Part shown: in pieces, positions 49,000-57,955 of the stretch
Numbering within the stretch: the stretch's first letter is position 1
Layout of the letters: every line of letters begins with the position of its first letter
Source: JBGAKG01 sp044224495
GTDB taxonomy: Bacteria; Myxococcota_A; Polyangia; Polyangiales; Polyangiaceae
Assembly: GCA_044224495.1 (NCBI GenBank)
Contig: JBGAKG010000025.1
Span: 62,001-126,000, forward strand
DNA length: 64,000 nt
Direction of reading: 5' to 3'
Made by a program: the position numbers and the translations under genes
The notes under the pieces: generated by a model
The model's database searches: none
Seen by the model: only the letters and a program-made list of their open reading frames with translations
What the model was told of the DNA's origin: nothing

Positions 49000-50034
49000 A
49001 GAGGAGTGAACCCGAACCGTTTCGCCACCACGGAAGTGGTCTGGGTCGACGAGCACTCGCCTCCCCTTCACCTGGAGGTGAGCTTCGACACCTCGCGCTC
49101 GATCCTCTCCACGAACGACAGCCCCGATCTGGACTTCACCTACAGCGTGAACCCATACCGCGGCTGCGCGCACGCGTGCGCGTACTGCTACGCGCGCCCC
49201 ACCCACGAGTACCTCGGCTTCGGCGCCGGCACGGACTTCGATCGGAAGATCGTCGTGAAGCGGGACGCACCCGAGCTCCTCCGTCACGCGCTCTCGTCCG
49301 CCAAGTGGGACCGGAGCCACGTGCTGATGTTCAGCGGCGTCACCGATTGCTACCAGCCGCTCGAGCGCTCGTACGAGCTGACGCGCGGATGTCTCAAGGT
49401 CTGTCACGAGCTCGAGCAGCCGCTCGGCATCATCACCAAGGGAGTCACGATCGAGCGCGACCTCGACGTGCTCGGCGCGCTCGCCGCGCGCGGGCTCGTC
49501 ACGGTCACGATCAGCATCCCGTTCGCCGACGAGGCGTGCGCCCGCGCGCTCGAGCCAATGGTCACCACCCCCGCGCGGCGGTTTCGCATCATCGCCGCAC
49601 TGGCTTCCGCGGGGGTCCCCGTCGGCGTGAACGTCGCACCGATCGTCCCCGGTCTCGGCGACGAGCAGATGGTGAGCGTCCTCGAGCAGGCCAAGGAGGC
49701 CGGCGCGAGCTGGGCCGGGTGGACGCTCCTGCGTCTGCCCGGCGCCACGCGCATGGTCTTCGAGCAGCGGCTGCGCGAGCTCCTCCCGCTCCGCGCCGAG
49801 AAGGTGCTGGCGCGGCTGCGCGAGTCGCACGGCGGCAAGCTCTACGACGCGAGGTTCGGCAAGCGCGGCCGCGGGGACGGCCCCCACGCCGAGATGATCG
49901 GCGCGCTGTTCGAGCGCGCGGCGGTGCGGCTCGGTCTTCGAACCGGCATGGCGTCCGCGCAGCGGGCCGCGGTCGAAGGCGCCGCGTCGGAGACGCCGCC
50001 GGCCCCCAAGAAAGCGCAGCTCACGCTATTTTGA
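48991..50034 (+). CDS. PA0069/Rv2578c-type radical SAM protein
   Basis: A 347-residue protein. CAHACAYC (Cys59, Cys63, Cys66) is the iron-sulfur cluster motif for SAM cleavage. YSVNPYRGCAHACAYCYARP and TDFDRKIVVKRDAPELLRHA are typical of the PA0069/Rv2578c family, related to spore photoproduct lyase, with no proven reaction. Start: ATG at 48991 lies inside a palindrome; the GTG at 49006 follows GAGGAG but with too little spacing, so the start is unsure. A C-terminal Ala/Pro-rich tail ends KKAQLTLF, which resembles a sliding-clamp-binding peptide. Confidence 0.85.
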   Translation: MYSRGVNPNRFATTEVVWVDEHSPPLHLEVSFDTSRSILSTNDSPDLDFTYSVNPYRGCAHACAYCYARPTHEYLGFGAGTDFDRKIVVKRDAPELLRHALSSAKWDRSHVLMFSGVTDCYQPLERSYELTRGCLKVCHELEQPLGIITKGVTIERDLDVLGALAARGLVTVTISIPFADEACARALEPMVTTPARRFRIIAALASAGVPVGVNVAPIVPGLGDEQMVSVLEQAKEAGASWAGWTLLRLPGATRMVFEQRLRELLPLRAEKVLARLRESHGGKLYDARFGKRGRGDGPHAEMIGALFERAAVRLGLRTGMASAQRAAVEGAASETPPAPKKAQLTLF

Positions 50035-50057
50035 CGGAGTAGACTCCGCGCCCCGTC

Positions 50058-52031
50058 GTGCTCCGCCCGCTCCTCGTCGCCGCTGTCAGCTACGTCGTCG
50101 CCACGGGCGGCGCAGAGGAAGCACTTCTGCCGATGGGCGATCTTCCGCCGGGCGTCGACTTCACCGCGGACGACGCGGCGATGGCGAAGCACGCCGAGGA
50201 CGTCGTCGACTACACGTTCACCGCGACCCTCGACCCGACGGCGCACACGGTCCACGGCGAAGGCACGATCGTCTTCAAGAACACGAGCGCGCGCCCGCTG
50301 AAGGAGCTGTGGCTGCACCTCTACCTCAACGCGTTCAAGAACGAGCGGAGCGTGTTCCTGCGCGAGCCCGTCGGGCGCTTCCGCGGCGGCGGCGGCGTGC
50401 GCGATTGGGGCTACATCGACGTGAAGAAGCTCGAGCTCCGCACCGAGGCGGGGCCCGTCGACCTCTGGAAGACCGCCGAGCGCACGCGCCCCGGCGACGA
50501 CGACGAGACCGACGCGCGCGTTCCGCTCCCGACCGAGCTCGCGCCCGGCGATGCGCTCTCGCTCGACGTCGTCTGGGACGACAAGCTCCCGAGCGTGGTC
50601 GAGCGCACCGGCTACGACGGCTCGTTCCACATGATCGCGCAGTGGTTCCCGAAGCTCGCACGGCTCGAGCCCGATGGAACGTGGGCGCACTTCCCGTTCC
50701 ACCACCTCTCGGAGTTCTACGCGGACTTCGGCTCGTACGACGTGACGATGAAGGTGCCGAAGGGCTTCCGCATCGCCGCTTCGGGCCCGATCACCGAGGA
50801 GCGCGAAGAGGGCGACCTCCACGTCGAGCGCCACCTCCAGGGCGACATCCACGACTTCGCGTGGTCCGCCTACGACCGCTTCGACGTGCTCGAGGAAGGC
50901 ATCGAGGGGATCGACGTCAAGGTCTTCTACCCGCACGGCTACCACTACGTGGCGAACCGGGAGCTGGCGACGATGCGCTTCGCCATCCCGCACTTCCGCC
51001 AGCGCTACGGGCAGTACCCATATGGGACGCTGAACCTGGTCCACCCTCCCGAGTCGGCGGAGGAAGCGGGCGGCATGGAGTACCCGACGCTCATCACCAC
51101 GGGTGGGTCGTGGACGGGTCCGCCGGGCGTGATGGGGGTCGAGCTCGTCACGATCCACGAGTTCGGGCACCAATGGTTCTACGGGCTGCTCGCGTCCGAC
51201 GAGATGACGTGGCCCTTCCTCGACGAGGGGATGAACAGCTACGCCGAGGCCGAAGGGATGAAGGCCTGGCTCGGCGAAGGTTCGCTCGTGAACCTCTTCG
51301 GCCTCGCGATCTCCGACAGCACGTTCCAGAGCACGTCGGCGCGGCGCGCTCACGACGCGAAGGTCGCCCAACCCGCGTGGGCGTTCACCGGCGCCGACTA
51401 CGGTGCGCTCGTCTACGGCCGAACGGCGGCGGTCTTCGGCACCATCGACCGGGTCTACGGTGAGGACAAGGGCACGCTCGCGATCGGTCGCTACGCCCGC
51501 CGCGTCCGCTTCCGTCACCCGCGCCCCGACGATCTCCTCGCCACCTACGAGGAGGTGCTCGGTCCGGACGTCCGCGCCTACCTCCACGAGGCGCTCTTCG
51601 AGAAGGGCTGGGTCGACTTCGCGATCGACGGCATCCAGTCCGCGCAAGTCGTGGCCCCCGCCGGCGTCTTCGATCGCGAGGGCAAGCCGCGCGAGACCGT
51701 CGCGGCGGGGACCGGAAAGACGGGCGACTGGGAGAGCGCGGTGATCCTCCGTCGCCACGGAACGCTCGTGCTCCCCGTCGACGTCGAGCTCCACTGGGCG
51801 GACGGGAGCGTCGAGCGTCGCGTCTGGGACGGGCGGAGCGAGATGGAGCGGATGGTCGTCGTCGGGCCGAAGGAGCTCGTCGGTGCCGTCGTCGACCCCG
51901 ACCACAAAATCCTCGTCGACGCGAACTACACGAACGACTTCGCGCGCGCCCACGGCCATGGCTCCGTCGCGCGGAGCTTCGAGCGCGGGGTCTACGTCGG
52001 TGCCCTTCTCTCCTCGGTGCTCGGGCCATGA
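50058..52031 (+). CDS. M1-family zinc aminopeptidase-like protein
   Basis: A 657-residue protein from GTG at 50058 with a short N-terminal hydrophobic stretch (LRPLLVAAVSYVVATGGAEE), probably a signal peptide. The M1 N-terminal beta domain is seen at 50-250. The active site has GGMEYPTL (substrate loop) and HEFGHQWFYG near residue 367, with the third zinc ligand in LDEGMNSYAE. It lacks the full aminopeptidase C-terminal helical bowl, typical of shorter bacterial members. The stop overlaps the next ATG (ATGA) and the two are an operon. Confidence 0.85.
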   Translation: MLRPLLVAAVSYVVATGGAEEALLPMGDLPPGVDFTADDAAMAKHAEDVVDYTFTATLDPTAHTVHGEGTIVFKNTSARPLKELWLHLYLNAFKNERSVFLREPVGRFRGGGGVRDWGYIDVKKLELRTEAGPVDLWKTAERTRPGDDDETDARVPLPTELAPGDALSLDVVWDDKLPSVVERTGYDGSFHMIAQWFPKLARLEPDGTWAHFPFHHLSEFYADFGSYDVTMKVPKGFRIAASGPITEEREEGDLHVERHLQGDIHDFAWSAYDRFDVLEEGIEGIDVKVFYPHGYHYVANRELATMRFAIPHFRQRYGQYPYGTLNLVHPPESAEEAGGMEYPTLITTGGSWTGPPGVMGVELVTIHEFGHQWFYGLLASDEMTWPFLDEGMNSYAEAEGMKAWLGEGSLVNLFGLAISDSTFQSTSARRAHDAKVAQPAWAFTGADYGALVYGRTAAVFGTIDRVYGEDKGTLAIGRYARRVRFRHPRPDDLLATYEEVLGPDVRAYLHEALFEKGWVDFAIDGIQSAQVVAPAGVFDREGKPRETVAAGTGKTGDWESAVILRRHGTLVLPVDVELHWADGSVERRVWDGRSEMERMVVVGPKELVGAVVDPDHKILVDANYTNDFARAHGHGSVARSFERGVYVGALLSSVLGP

Positions 52032-52969
52032 ACGACCGCGCTCCCATCTCGCGCGCGTCGGCGCTCGACAAGCCCGAGTCGCTCCGCGAGAGCTCGCGCC
52101 TGCTGCTGCTGTCGACCGAGAGCATCCGCGCGCGCCGGCGCCCGTTCGCCGTGCTCGCGTTCGGCGCCTGGCAGGTCGTCGCCGGGCTGGCGCTCGGCTG
52201 GCCCGCCGCCCGCACGGTGGCGGCCGTCTTCGAGACGCACCCCCGCGGGGACGCCCCGCTCTTCGAGCCCGGCGGCTTCGCGCTCGTGCGCACCCTGACC
52301 GAGGCCGAGCCCGCGGTCCGAGGCCTCGGCTCCATCGCGGTCGTCGTCTTTCTCGCCGCGTCGCTCCTCGGGCTCGGCCCGATCATCTCGCTCTTCGCGT
52401 CGCTCGCGCACACCACGCCGGACGTGAAGACGCCGCGCGTCCGGCACCTCGCCCCCTTCGTCGCCGGCACCTATGGCTCGTTCGCCGCGCTCTGGCTCGC
52501 CACGGGCTTCCTCAAGCTGGTCGTCGTCGCGATCGCAGGGGCGGTGTTCGGTGCCGTCTCGAGCGCGCTCGAGGCGTCCTCCGGCGACGTCGGCGCCGCG
52601 AAGTGGGCCTTCGGCGCGGCGCTCCTGGTCGCGCTCGGCGTGCCCGTCCTGGAGGTCCTGCAGGACCTCACCCGGGCCGCGCTCGTCCGCTACAACGCCG
52701 GGCTGCTCCGCGCGGTCGGCTTCGCGCTCACCACCTTCCGCCGGATGGGCCCGCGCGCGTTCTTCTCCTACGCGTGGCGCGCGCTCGCCGGGCTCGTCCC
52801 CGTCGTCGCCGCCGGTGCCTTCGCGAACCAGTTCGGCGGCCGGGCCGGCGGGGCGCTCGTCGCGCTCTTCCTCCTCCACCAATCGGTCATCTTCGCTCGC
52901 GCCGCCCTCCGCGCGAGTTGGTTCGCCCGCGCGATTCGAGCGGTCGACGAGGCCACTTCCAACGGCTGA
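52028..52969 (+). CDS. Multi-pass membrane protein
   Basis: A 313-residue protein with about five hydrophobic segments (FAVLAFGAWQVVAGLALGWP; VRGLGSIAVVVFLAASLLGL; HLAPFVAGTYGSFAALWLAT; VVVAIAGAVFGAVSSAL; AFFSYAWRALAGLVPVVAAG). No transport motif is recognised. The pairing with an M1 peptidase (ATGA overlap) suggests a shared membrane complex in which peptidase and membrane protein cooperate, as in other Polyangiales gene pairs. Function unknown. Confidence 0.75.
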   Translation: MNDRAPISRASALDKPESLRESSRLLLLSTESIRARRRPFAVLAFGAWQVVAGLALGWPAARTVAAVFETHPRGDAPLFEPGGFALVRTLTEAEPAVRGLGSIAVVVFLAASLLGLGPIISLFASLAHTTPDVKTPRVRHLAPFVAGTYGSFAALWLATGFLKLVVVAIAGAVFGAVSSALEASSGDVGAAKWAFGAALLVALGVPVLEVLQDLTRAALVRYNAGLLRAVGFALTTFRRMGPRAFFSYAWRALAGLVPVVAAGAFANQFGGRAGGALVALFLLHQSVIFARAALRASWFARAIRAVDEATSNG

Positions 52970-53064
52970 GCTGGGGTATTTTTCCAGTGTCACCATTATT
53001 TTGACTTCCGGCGTCGCTTTTCGGGTTCCCAGGAAGGTGGATTGCCGGTAGCAACAGAAGCCGT

Positions 53065-53084
53065 CCGCGTATTTCCGTACGCGG
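53065..53084 (+). promoter_or_regulatory. Hairpin in leader of FGE-like gene
   Basis: CCGCGTA (53065-53071), six-base loop, TACGCGG (53078-53084), 15 bases before the TTG start at 53100. The upstream 90 bases are relatively AT-rich (TATTTTT near 52978) and could hold the promoter. Confidence 0.4.
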
Positions 53085-53099
53085 CGAACCCTGAAGTCG

Positions 53100-54083
53100 T
53101 TGGAGCCGTCGTTGCAGAAGCGCCTCTTCGCCGTTGCATTCGCGAGTGTCGCCGTCCTCTCGGCGGCTGCAGCCACTGTCTCCCTCGGCGGCTGCGCGAA
53201 AGAAGCAACCCTCGCCCCGACCACCAAGCCCCTCGCCTTCATCCGGGGCCCCTCGCACCGCGGCCGCACCGCAGCCGCCCGCACGAACGAGCAGGGCGCG
53301 CGCCAAGGCATTCTCCCCACCCCGGGCTCCACCTACGGCTCCGGCGTCACGTCCCTCCTCCCGCTGCCGGGTGGGGAGGACCTGGACGAGAGCGATCGTC
53401 CCCTCGCTCCGAACGGGCTCTGCCCGCCGGACATGGCCTCGATCGACGACCGCTACTGCATCGACCGGTACGAGGCCTCGCTCGTCGAGCTCCTCCCGAA
53501 CGGCGAAGAGCGGCCCTTCTCCCCGTTCCTCTCGCTGGACGCCCAGAAGCCGTTCCCCGTCGTCCGCGCCATCAGCGTCGGCCACGTGGTCCCGCAGGGC
53601 TACATCTCCGAGCTCCAGGCCAAAACGGCCTGCGCCCGCTCCGGCAAGCGCCTCTGCAAGCCCACCGAGTGGCGAGCGGCCTGCAAGGGCCCGGACCACA
53701 CCACCTACGGCTACGGCACGCAGAACGAGGCGCGCCGCTGCAACGATCACGGCCGCGCCCCCATGGCGGCGGTCTTCGGCCTCGGCGGCAACAGCGACCC
53801 CAAGCAGTGGGGCCCGCGCATGAACGATCCGCAGCTGAACCAGGTCGACGGCACGGTCGCGAAGACCGGCGATCACTCGGGCTGCACGAACGGCTACGGC
53901 GTCTACGACATGGTCGGCAACGTCCACGAGTGGGTCGACGATCCGGACGGCACGTTCCTCGGCGGCTACTACCTGGACATCCACCAGAACGGCGACGGCT
54001 GCGACTACCGGACCGGCGCGCACGACGTCTGGTACCACGACTACTCGACCGGCTTCCGCTGCTGCGCCGACGTGGCGCCCTGA
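53100..54083 (+). CDS. SUMF1/FGE-type (formylglycine-generating enzyme-like) lipoprotein
   Basis: A 327-residue protein from TTG at 53100; a second TTG four codons on is possible. A signal peptide (LFAVAFASVAVLSAAAATVS) precedes the lipobox (LGGC). After a 70-residue linker the FGE-sulfatase domain has DRYCIDRYEASL, KTACARSGKRLCKPTEWRAA, CTNGYGVYDMVGNVHEWVDD and TGFRCCADVAP-stop, all family signatures. The copper cysteine pair of true FGE is not clearly conserved, so it is more likely an EgtB/SUMF1-fold binding protein than an active enzyme. Envelope-located. Confidence 0.85.
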   Translation: MEPSLQKRLFAVAFASVAVLSAAAATVSLGGCAKEATLAPTTKPLAFIRGPSHRGRTAAARTNEQGARQGILPTPGSTYGSGVTSLLPLPGGEDLDESDRPLAPNGLCPPDMASIDDRYCIDRYEASLVELLPNGEERPFSPFLSLDAQKPFPVVRAISVGHVVPQGYISELQAKTACARSGKRLCKPTEWRAACKGPDHTTYGYGTQNEARRCNDHGRAPMAAVFGLGGNSDPKQWGPRMNDPQLNQVDGTVAKTGDHSGCTNGYGVYDMVGNVHEWVDDPDGTFLGGYYLDIHQNGDGCDYRTGAHDVWYHDYSTGFRCCADVAP

Positions 54084-54143
54084 AGTCGCAAGACACTTCG
54101 TCCGTAAACTGGTGGCAGGCGCTACGAATTGGTATGGGAGGGC

Positions 54144-55589
54144 ATGCTCTCCCGGCCGTTCCATGCCCTCGTCCTGACTGCGCTCGCGCTCGGGGCCGGG
54201 GGCGTCGGCTGCGGGAACACCCGCCATGATCCGTCCAGCCCCGGCGTCGTCGGGTCCGGCACCCCGGCGGCGACGAGCTCCGCGTCAGCCGCCGTCGTCC
54301 CTGCCAGCGCCGCCGCCGCCGAGCCCGCGCCTCCTCCCGCTCCCACCTGCGCGGCCGCCGACCCCGAGAAGTGGGCCCTCCCCCCGCTCGACACGAAGCT
54401 CGTGAGCGCGCCCCTCGGCAGCATCGTCGACGACGCAAAGGGCCTCGACCCCTTCTACACCCGCCTCGCGCGGCTCGTCCGCGGCAAGGCGAAGGACCAC
54501 GTCCGGATCGCCGTCTACGGCGACTCGAACATGACGATGGACTTCATCACCGGCGCCATGCGCCGGATGCTCCAGGCGAAGTTCGGCGACGGTGGCCACG
54601 GCTTCGTCGCCCTCGCCCGCCCGTGGCCCTGGTACCGCCACTTCGACGTGAAGATGGAGGTCGGCGAAGCGAGCTGGCGCAAGATCGCCACCTCCACCAA
54701 CCAAGTCTCCGACGGGCACTACGGCTTCGCCAACATCGCGAGCGAGAGCACCGCGTCCGGCGCGTGGGCGTGGGCCGCGAACGTCGACGACCCGCAGCCG
54801 ATCGGCAAGTCGTTCTCCAAGGTCGACCTCTTCTATTTGAAGGGCCCCTCCCGCGGCTCGTTCGCGATCAAGATCGACGGCGCGAAGGTGAAGGACGTCA
54901 CCACCTCGTCGACCGAGGCGAAGGCCGCGTTCGAGCACTTCGACCTCACCGACGGTCCGCACAAAATCGAGTGCGTGGTGAACGGAGCATCCCCCGTTCG
55001 CCTCTACGGCGCAGCGCTCGAGCGCGACACGCCGAGCATCCTGGTCGACTCGCTCGGGACCGGCGCGCTGAACTACGAGCAGATGACGCACGTGAGCACG
55101 GCGTCGCGCGACCCGATGCTCCAGCGGCGGCACTACGACCTCGTCGTGTTCCTGCTCGGGACGAACCTGTTCGCGCCGGCCTACCACGAGCAGTGGATGG
55201 CGAAGGTGATCGACGGCATGGAGACCGCGGTCCCCAACACGCCGATCCTGATCTTGAGCCCGCCGGACATCGAGCTGAAGAGCACCGACGAGCACTCGGA
55301 CCCGCGGATCGTGAAGCTCTCGACACAGCTCGGGGACATCGCGAAGAAGCACGGCTGGGCGTTCTGGGACTTCCGCGCGGCGATGGGCGGGGATCGCTCG
55401 ATGATCCGCTTCGCGAAGGCGGGGCTCGCGAATTGGGACCTCGTGCACCTCACGAAGGATGGGGGCGCGATCATGGGGCAGCGGTTGGCGCATGCGATCT
55501 TCGCGGGCTTCGATGGGTGGATGAAGGCGCACGCCGAGGCAGGGTGCGACGACGACCGCGCGCCCGTGTGGGCGGAGAAGACTCCGTAG
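54144..55589 (+). CDS. SGNH/GDSL-hydrolase-like lipoprotein
   Basis: A 481-residue protein if started at ATG 54144, the more likely choice over the in-frame TTG at 54129. Signal MLSRPFHALVLTALALGAGG leads to a VGC lipobox, followed by a Ser/Ala/Pro linker. The catalytic core begins with block I IAVYGDSNMTM, includes a G-x-N block (LLGTNLF) and ends with WDLVHLTKDGG (Asp-x-x-His dyad), the SGNH arrangement. An inserted beta domain (residues 180-290) separates the blocks, as in acetyl-xylan-esterase or OAP-like surface hydrolases. Substrate unknown. Confidence 0.8.
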   Translation: MLSRPFHALVLTALALGAGGVGCGNTRHDPSSPGVVGSGTPAATSSASAAVVPASAAAAEPAPPPAPTCAAADPEKWALPPLDTKLVSAPLGSIVDDAKGLDPFYTRLARLVRGKAKDHVRIAVYGDSNMTMDFITGAMRRMLQAKFGDGGHGFVALARPWPWYRHFDVKMEVGEASWRKIATSTNQVSDGHYGFANIASESTASGAWAWAANVDDPQPIGKSFSKVDLFYLKGPSRGSFAIKIDGAKVKDVTTSSTEAKAAFEHFDLTDGPHKIECVVNGASPVRLYGAALERDTPSILVDSLGTGALNYEQMTHVSTASRDPMLQRRHYDLVVFLLGTNLFAPAYHEQWMAKVIDGMETAVPNTPILILSPPDIELKSTDEHSDPRIVKLSTQLGDIAKKHGWAFWDFRAAMGGDRSMIRFAKAGLANWDLVHLTKDGGAIMGQRLAHAIFAGFDGWMKAHAEAGCDDDRAPVWAEKTP

Positions 55590-55609
55590 CGACCGTGCTG
55601 GCGCTCGGG

Positions 55610-55714
55610 GACGAGGACGTGCACGGGTACGCCGGGACGAGGACGGTGGATCGAGCACGGGCTACGACGACGACTACGGCCACGCGTAGGGGGGACGCGG
55701 ACGGTGGGTCGAGG
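55610..55714. repeat. Intergenic repeat, left copy of an inverted pair
   Basis: About 100 bases of GGACGAGGACG-type sequence sharing high identity with the reverse complement of 57369-57479. The best core is 55650-55713 (TCGAGCACGGGCTACG near 55651). It is GC-rich, imperfectly tandem, and non-coding. Confidence 0.6.
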
Positions 55715-55798
55715 ACGCGTCTCGAGCACGCGGACGAGTCTCGAGCACGTGGATGATTTGCGTCGGAATGTTGGGCCGGGGCCTTCGGTTGGGGTCTC

Positions 55799-56968
55799 GT
55801 GGGACGGCGGGAGATTGCGGTTGGCGCGGTGTTGGCGCTCGCTGGGGGCGGGTGCAGCACCAATGGGCTCATCGACTATGCGATGGCCGGCGCGGCGCAT
55901 CCCCCGCCGCACGCCGGGCTCGTGGTCGGGGATCGGCGCGTGCTCGCTGGCGACCTTCATTGCCACGTGCTGCCGCCCGACTCGCCGTATCACGTGTCGC
56001 GCGAGCTCGACGAGACGGTGGCGCTCGCGGAGCGCGAGGGGCTCGACTTCGTCGTCCTCACGCCGCACGTGCGACCGCGCTTCTACGCCGATGCCGAAGA
56101 GCGCGCTTGGACCGAGGTCGCCATCCGCGACCTGGTGACGCGGGCCCGCGCGAAGCGCACGTCCGTGATGCTCGTGCCCGGCTTCGAGTACACCGACTGG
56201 AGCTGGGGCCACGTCGGGGCGGGCTTCGCCGACCTCGACGCCGTCCTCGCCGAGGTCCCGCTCGCGGACGCGGCGGCGCATCCCGAGCTCTTCTTCGAGC
56301 GTTGGGTCGCGCACGGTGGGTTCCTCACGATCAACCACCCGCTCTTGCGGCCGCTCGCGGTGGCGCCGGTGTCCGAGCTCCGCGCCGACCTGTCGTGGCG
56401 CGGGTTCCGCGCGGACGCGCCGCCCGAGATCGCGTGGATCGGTCGTCACGCGCAGGCGATCGAGACGGAGAACCTCGAGGTCGCCGAGCTCCGCGATCGC
56501 CTGTTCCTCGGCGACGAAGATCGCTCACTCCGCGCCGTGACGCACCTGCTCTCCGATCAGATCCACGCGCAGCAGCGGCGCATCGCTGCGGTCGCCGGGA
56601 GCGACAGCCACGGCCACTGGCTCCGCGCCGACACCTTCGTCCTCGCGCGAGAGCGAACCGTGCCGGCCCTCCACCAAGCGCTGCTCGAGGGAAGGACCTG
56701 CGTGAAGGCGCCGGGAGCCTGCACGCTCGAGCTGCGCTCCGTCGGCGACAGCGCCTGGCACGGCGTGGGCGAGGCGATCGACGGGGTCGACGCGATCGAG
56801 CTCCGCGCCCGCGGCGACGACATCCAATTCTTCGTCGGAGGCGACGCGCCGCACACGGGCTCGCCCACTCGGATCGCGGTCCCGCGCGATCGCTGCACGC
56901 TCGTCCGCGCCGTGGTCGACGGAGGATGGTCCTCGCCCATCTACGTGAACTGCGCCTTCGCGCGCTGA
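55799..56968 (+). CDS. PHP-domain phosphoesterase-like lipoprotein
   Basis: A 389-residue protein from GTG at 55799. Signal with lipobox GGGC near residue 19. GDLHCHVLPPDS (near 53) is the first PHP metal motif; LDFVVLTPHVRPRFY, GFEYTDWSWGHVGAG and AVAGSDSHGHWLRADT supply further metal ligands (His and Asp). The fold is a trinuclear-zinc phosphoesterase related to histidinol phosphatase and polymerase PHP domains. Surface location suggests a scavenging role. It lies between two intergenic inverted repeats. Confidence 0.82.
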   Translation: MGRREIAVGAVLALAGGGCSTNGLIDYAMAGAAHPPPHAGLVVGDRRVLAGDLHCHVLPPDSPYHVSRELDETVALAEREGLDFVVLTPHVRPRFYADAEERAWTEVAIRDLVTRARAKRTSVMLVPGFEYTDWSWGHVGAGFADLDAVLAEVPLADAAAHPELFFERWVAHGGFLTINHPLLRPLAVAPVSELRADLSWRGFRADAPPEIAWIGRHAQAIETENLEVAELRDRLFLGDEDRSLRAVTHLLSDQIHAQQRRIAAVAGSDSHGHWLRADTFVLARERTVPALHQALLEGRTCVKAPGACTLELRSVGDSAWHGVGEAIDGVDAIELRARGDDIQFFVGGDAPHTGSPTRIAVPRDRCTLVRAVVDGGWSSPIYVNCAFAR

Positions 56969-56975
56969 CCGCCTC

Positions 56976-57323
56976 CTATCGGCGAAAACAGATCGCGTGA
57001 CTGAAGGTGGCGTTGTCGCTCCCCGCGGAGCAAAAAGCTCCCGCTCCGCAGTCCTCGTCTCTCGCGCAGAGCTTGCGCGGCACGCAGCGCTCGGTCGCTT
57101 CGTCGCAGACAGCGCCGTTGGGGCACGTGTCGTTCTCGGGATCGCAGACCGTCGTCGCCCGGCACTCCGACGTGCAGTCGTTGCTCTTGCAGTCCTCTTG
57201 AACGCAGGTCGTCGCCGGCGGACACGCGTGGAAGGTGAACGGCCCCCCGCAATCGAAGCCGACCCTGGGCGCCTCCGAGCTGCACCCCACGAAAACCGCC
57301 ACCATCGCAGCGACGCGAAGCAT
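56976..57323 (-). CDS. Small cysteine-rich lipoprotein
   Basis: A 115-residue protein. Signal MLRVAAMVAVFVGC ends at the lipidated Cys14. The mature chain has about 14 cysteines in EGF-like spacing (CGGPFTFHACPPATTCVQED, CKSNDCTSECRATTVC, CPNGAVCDEATERC, CARDEDCGAGAFC). This is the 'dickkopf-like' cysteine pattern of extracellular myxobacterial proteins. Its stop is 8 bases from the convergent PHP gene. Confidence 0.7.
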   Translation of the reverse strand: MLRVAAMVAVFVGCSSEAPRVGFDCGGPFTFHACPPATTCVQEDCKSNDCTSECRATTVCDPENDTCPNGAVCDEATERCVPRKLCARDEDCGAGAFCSAGSDNATFSHAICFRR

Positions 57324-57368
57324 CCCAGCGAGCTTAGCTCACGTCCCCGTCCCCGTCCCCGTCCGACG

Positions 57369-57479
57369 TCCTCGACCCGTCGTCCTCGTCCCTCCTACGC
57401 GTGGCCGTAGTCGTCGCCGTAGCCCGTGCTCGATCGGTCGTCCTCGTCCTCGTCCCCGTGCACGTGCACGTCCTCGGCC
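57369..57479. repeat. Intergenic repeat, right copy of an inverted pair
   Basis: Reverse-complement relative of 55610-55714. The interval also holds three tandem GTCCCC units (57343-57360) and GTGCACGTGCAC (57458-57469). It fills the gap between two genes with no coding features. Confidence 0.6.
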
Positions 57480-57498
57480 GCGTCTCCCTTCCGGTCCG

Positions 57499-57906
57499 CT
57501 ACTTGGCCTCGGGCTCGGGGTCGACGACCATCTCCCCCATCAACACCTCGAACCGCTCGTTCGCATCCGCTCCCCCATCCGGATGCGTCGCGACGGTCGG
57601 CTGAACCACGACCGTCGTCGTCTGCCCATCGGCAGCCGAGCACGCCGTCACCGCCGCCGCCGCCGCGACCGCCGCCGCCGCGACCGCGACGCGGAACCGG
57701 ACGTTGCCCGCCACGTCCTTCGCGTAGCGGATGCAGAGCTTCGAGCCCGGCTCGCGCGCGGCGAGCACCGCCTTGGCTTCTTGTTCCGTCCCCGCCGAGA
57801 GATCGTGTACGTCCTTGTCGCACTCGGCGCAGTGGCGCCGGCGAGCGTCGCCGTCCATCGCGTCGAAGTCCTTCGGGCACGGGGCGAGGATCGGGAGCGC
57901 GCGCAT
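57499..57906 (-). CDS. Small protein with Cys-x-x-Cys motif and transmembrane helix
   Basis: A 135-residue protein; ATG at 57906 follows AGGAGGGG. The N-terminal part has PCPKDFDAMDGDARRRHCAE followed by CDKDVHDLSAGTE, a motif (C..C, HDLS) found in small bacterial proteins often preceding a hydrophobic segment. A transmembrane helix follows at about 71-91 (FRVAVAAAAVAAAAAVTACS, with a lipobox-like TAC). The tail is acidic. It may hold a metal or heme in the cytoplasm. Family not named. Confidence 0.6.
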   Translation of the reverse strand: MRALPILAPCPKDFDAMDGDARRRHCAECDKDVHDLSAGTEQEAKAVLAAREPGSKLCIRYAKDVAGNVRFRVAVAAAAVAAAAAVTACSAADGQTTTVVVQPTVATHPDGGADANERFEVLMGEMVVDPEPEAK

Positions 57907-57955
57907 GCCCCTCCTACGGGCGAGCGCGGCGATCGATCCCCCGGCTGCCCCGCGC

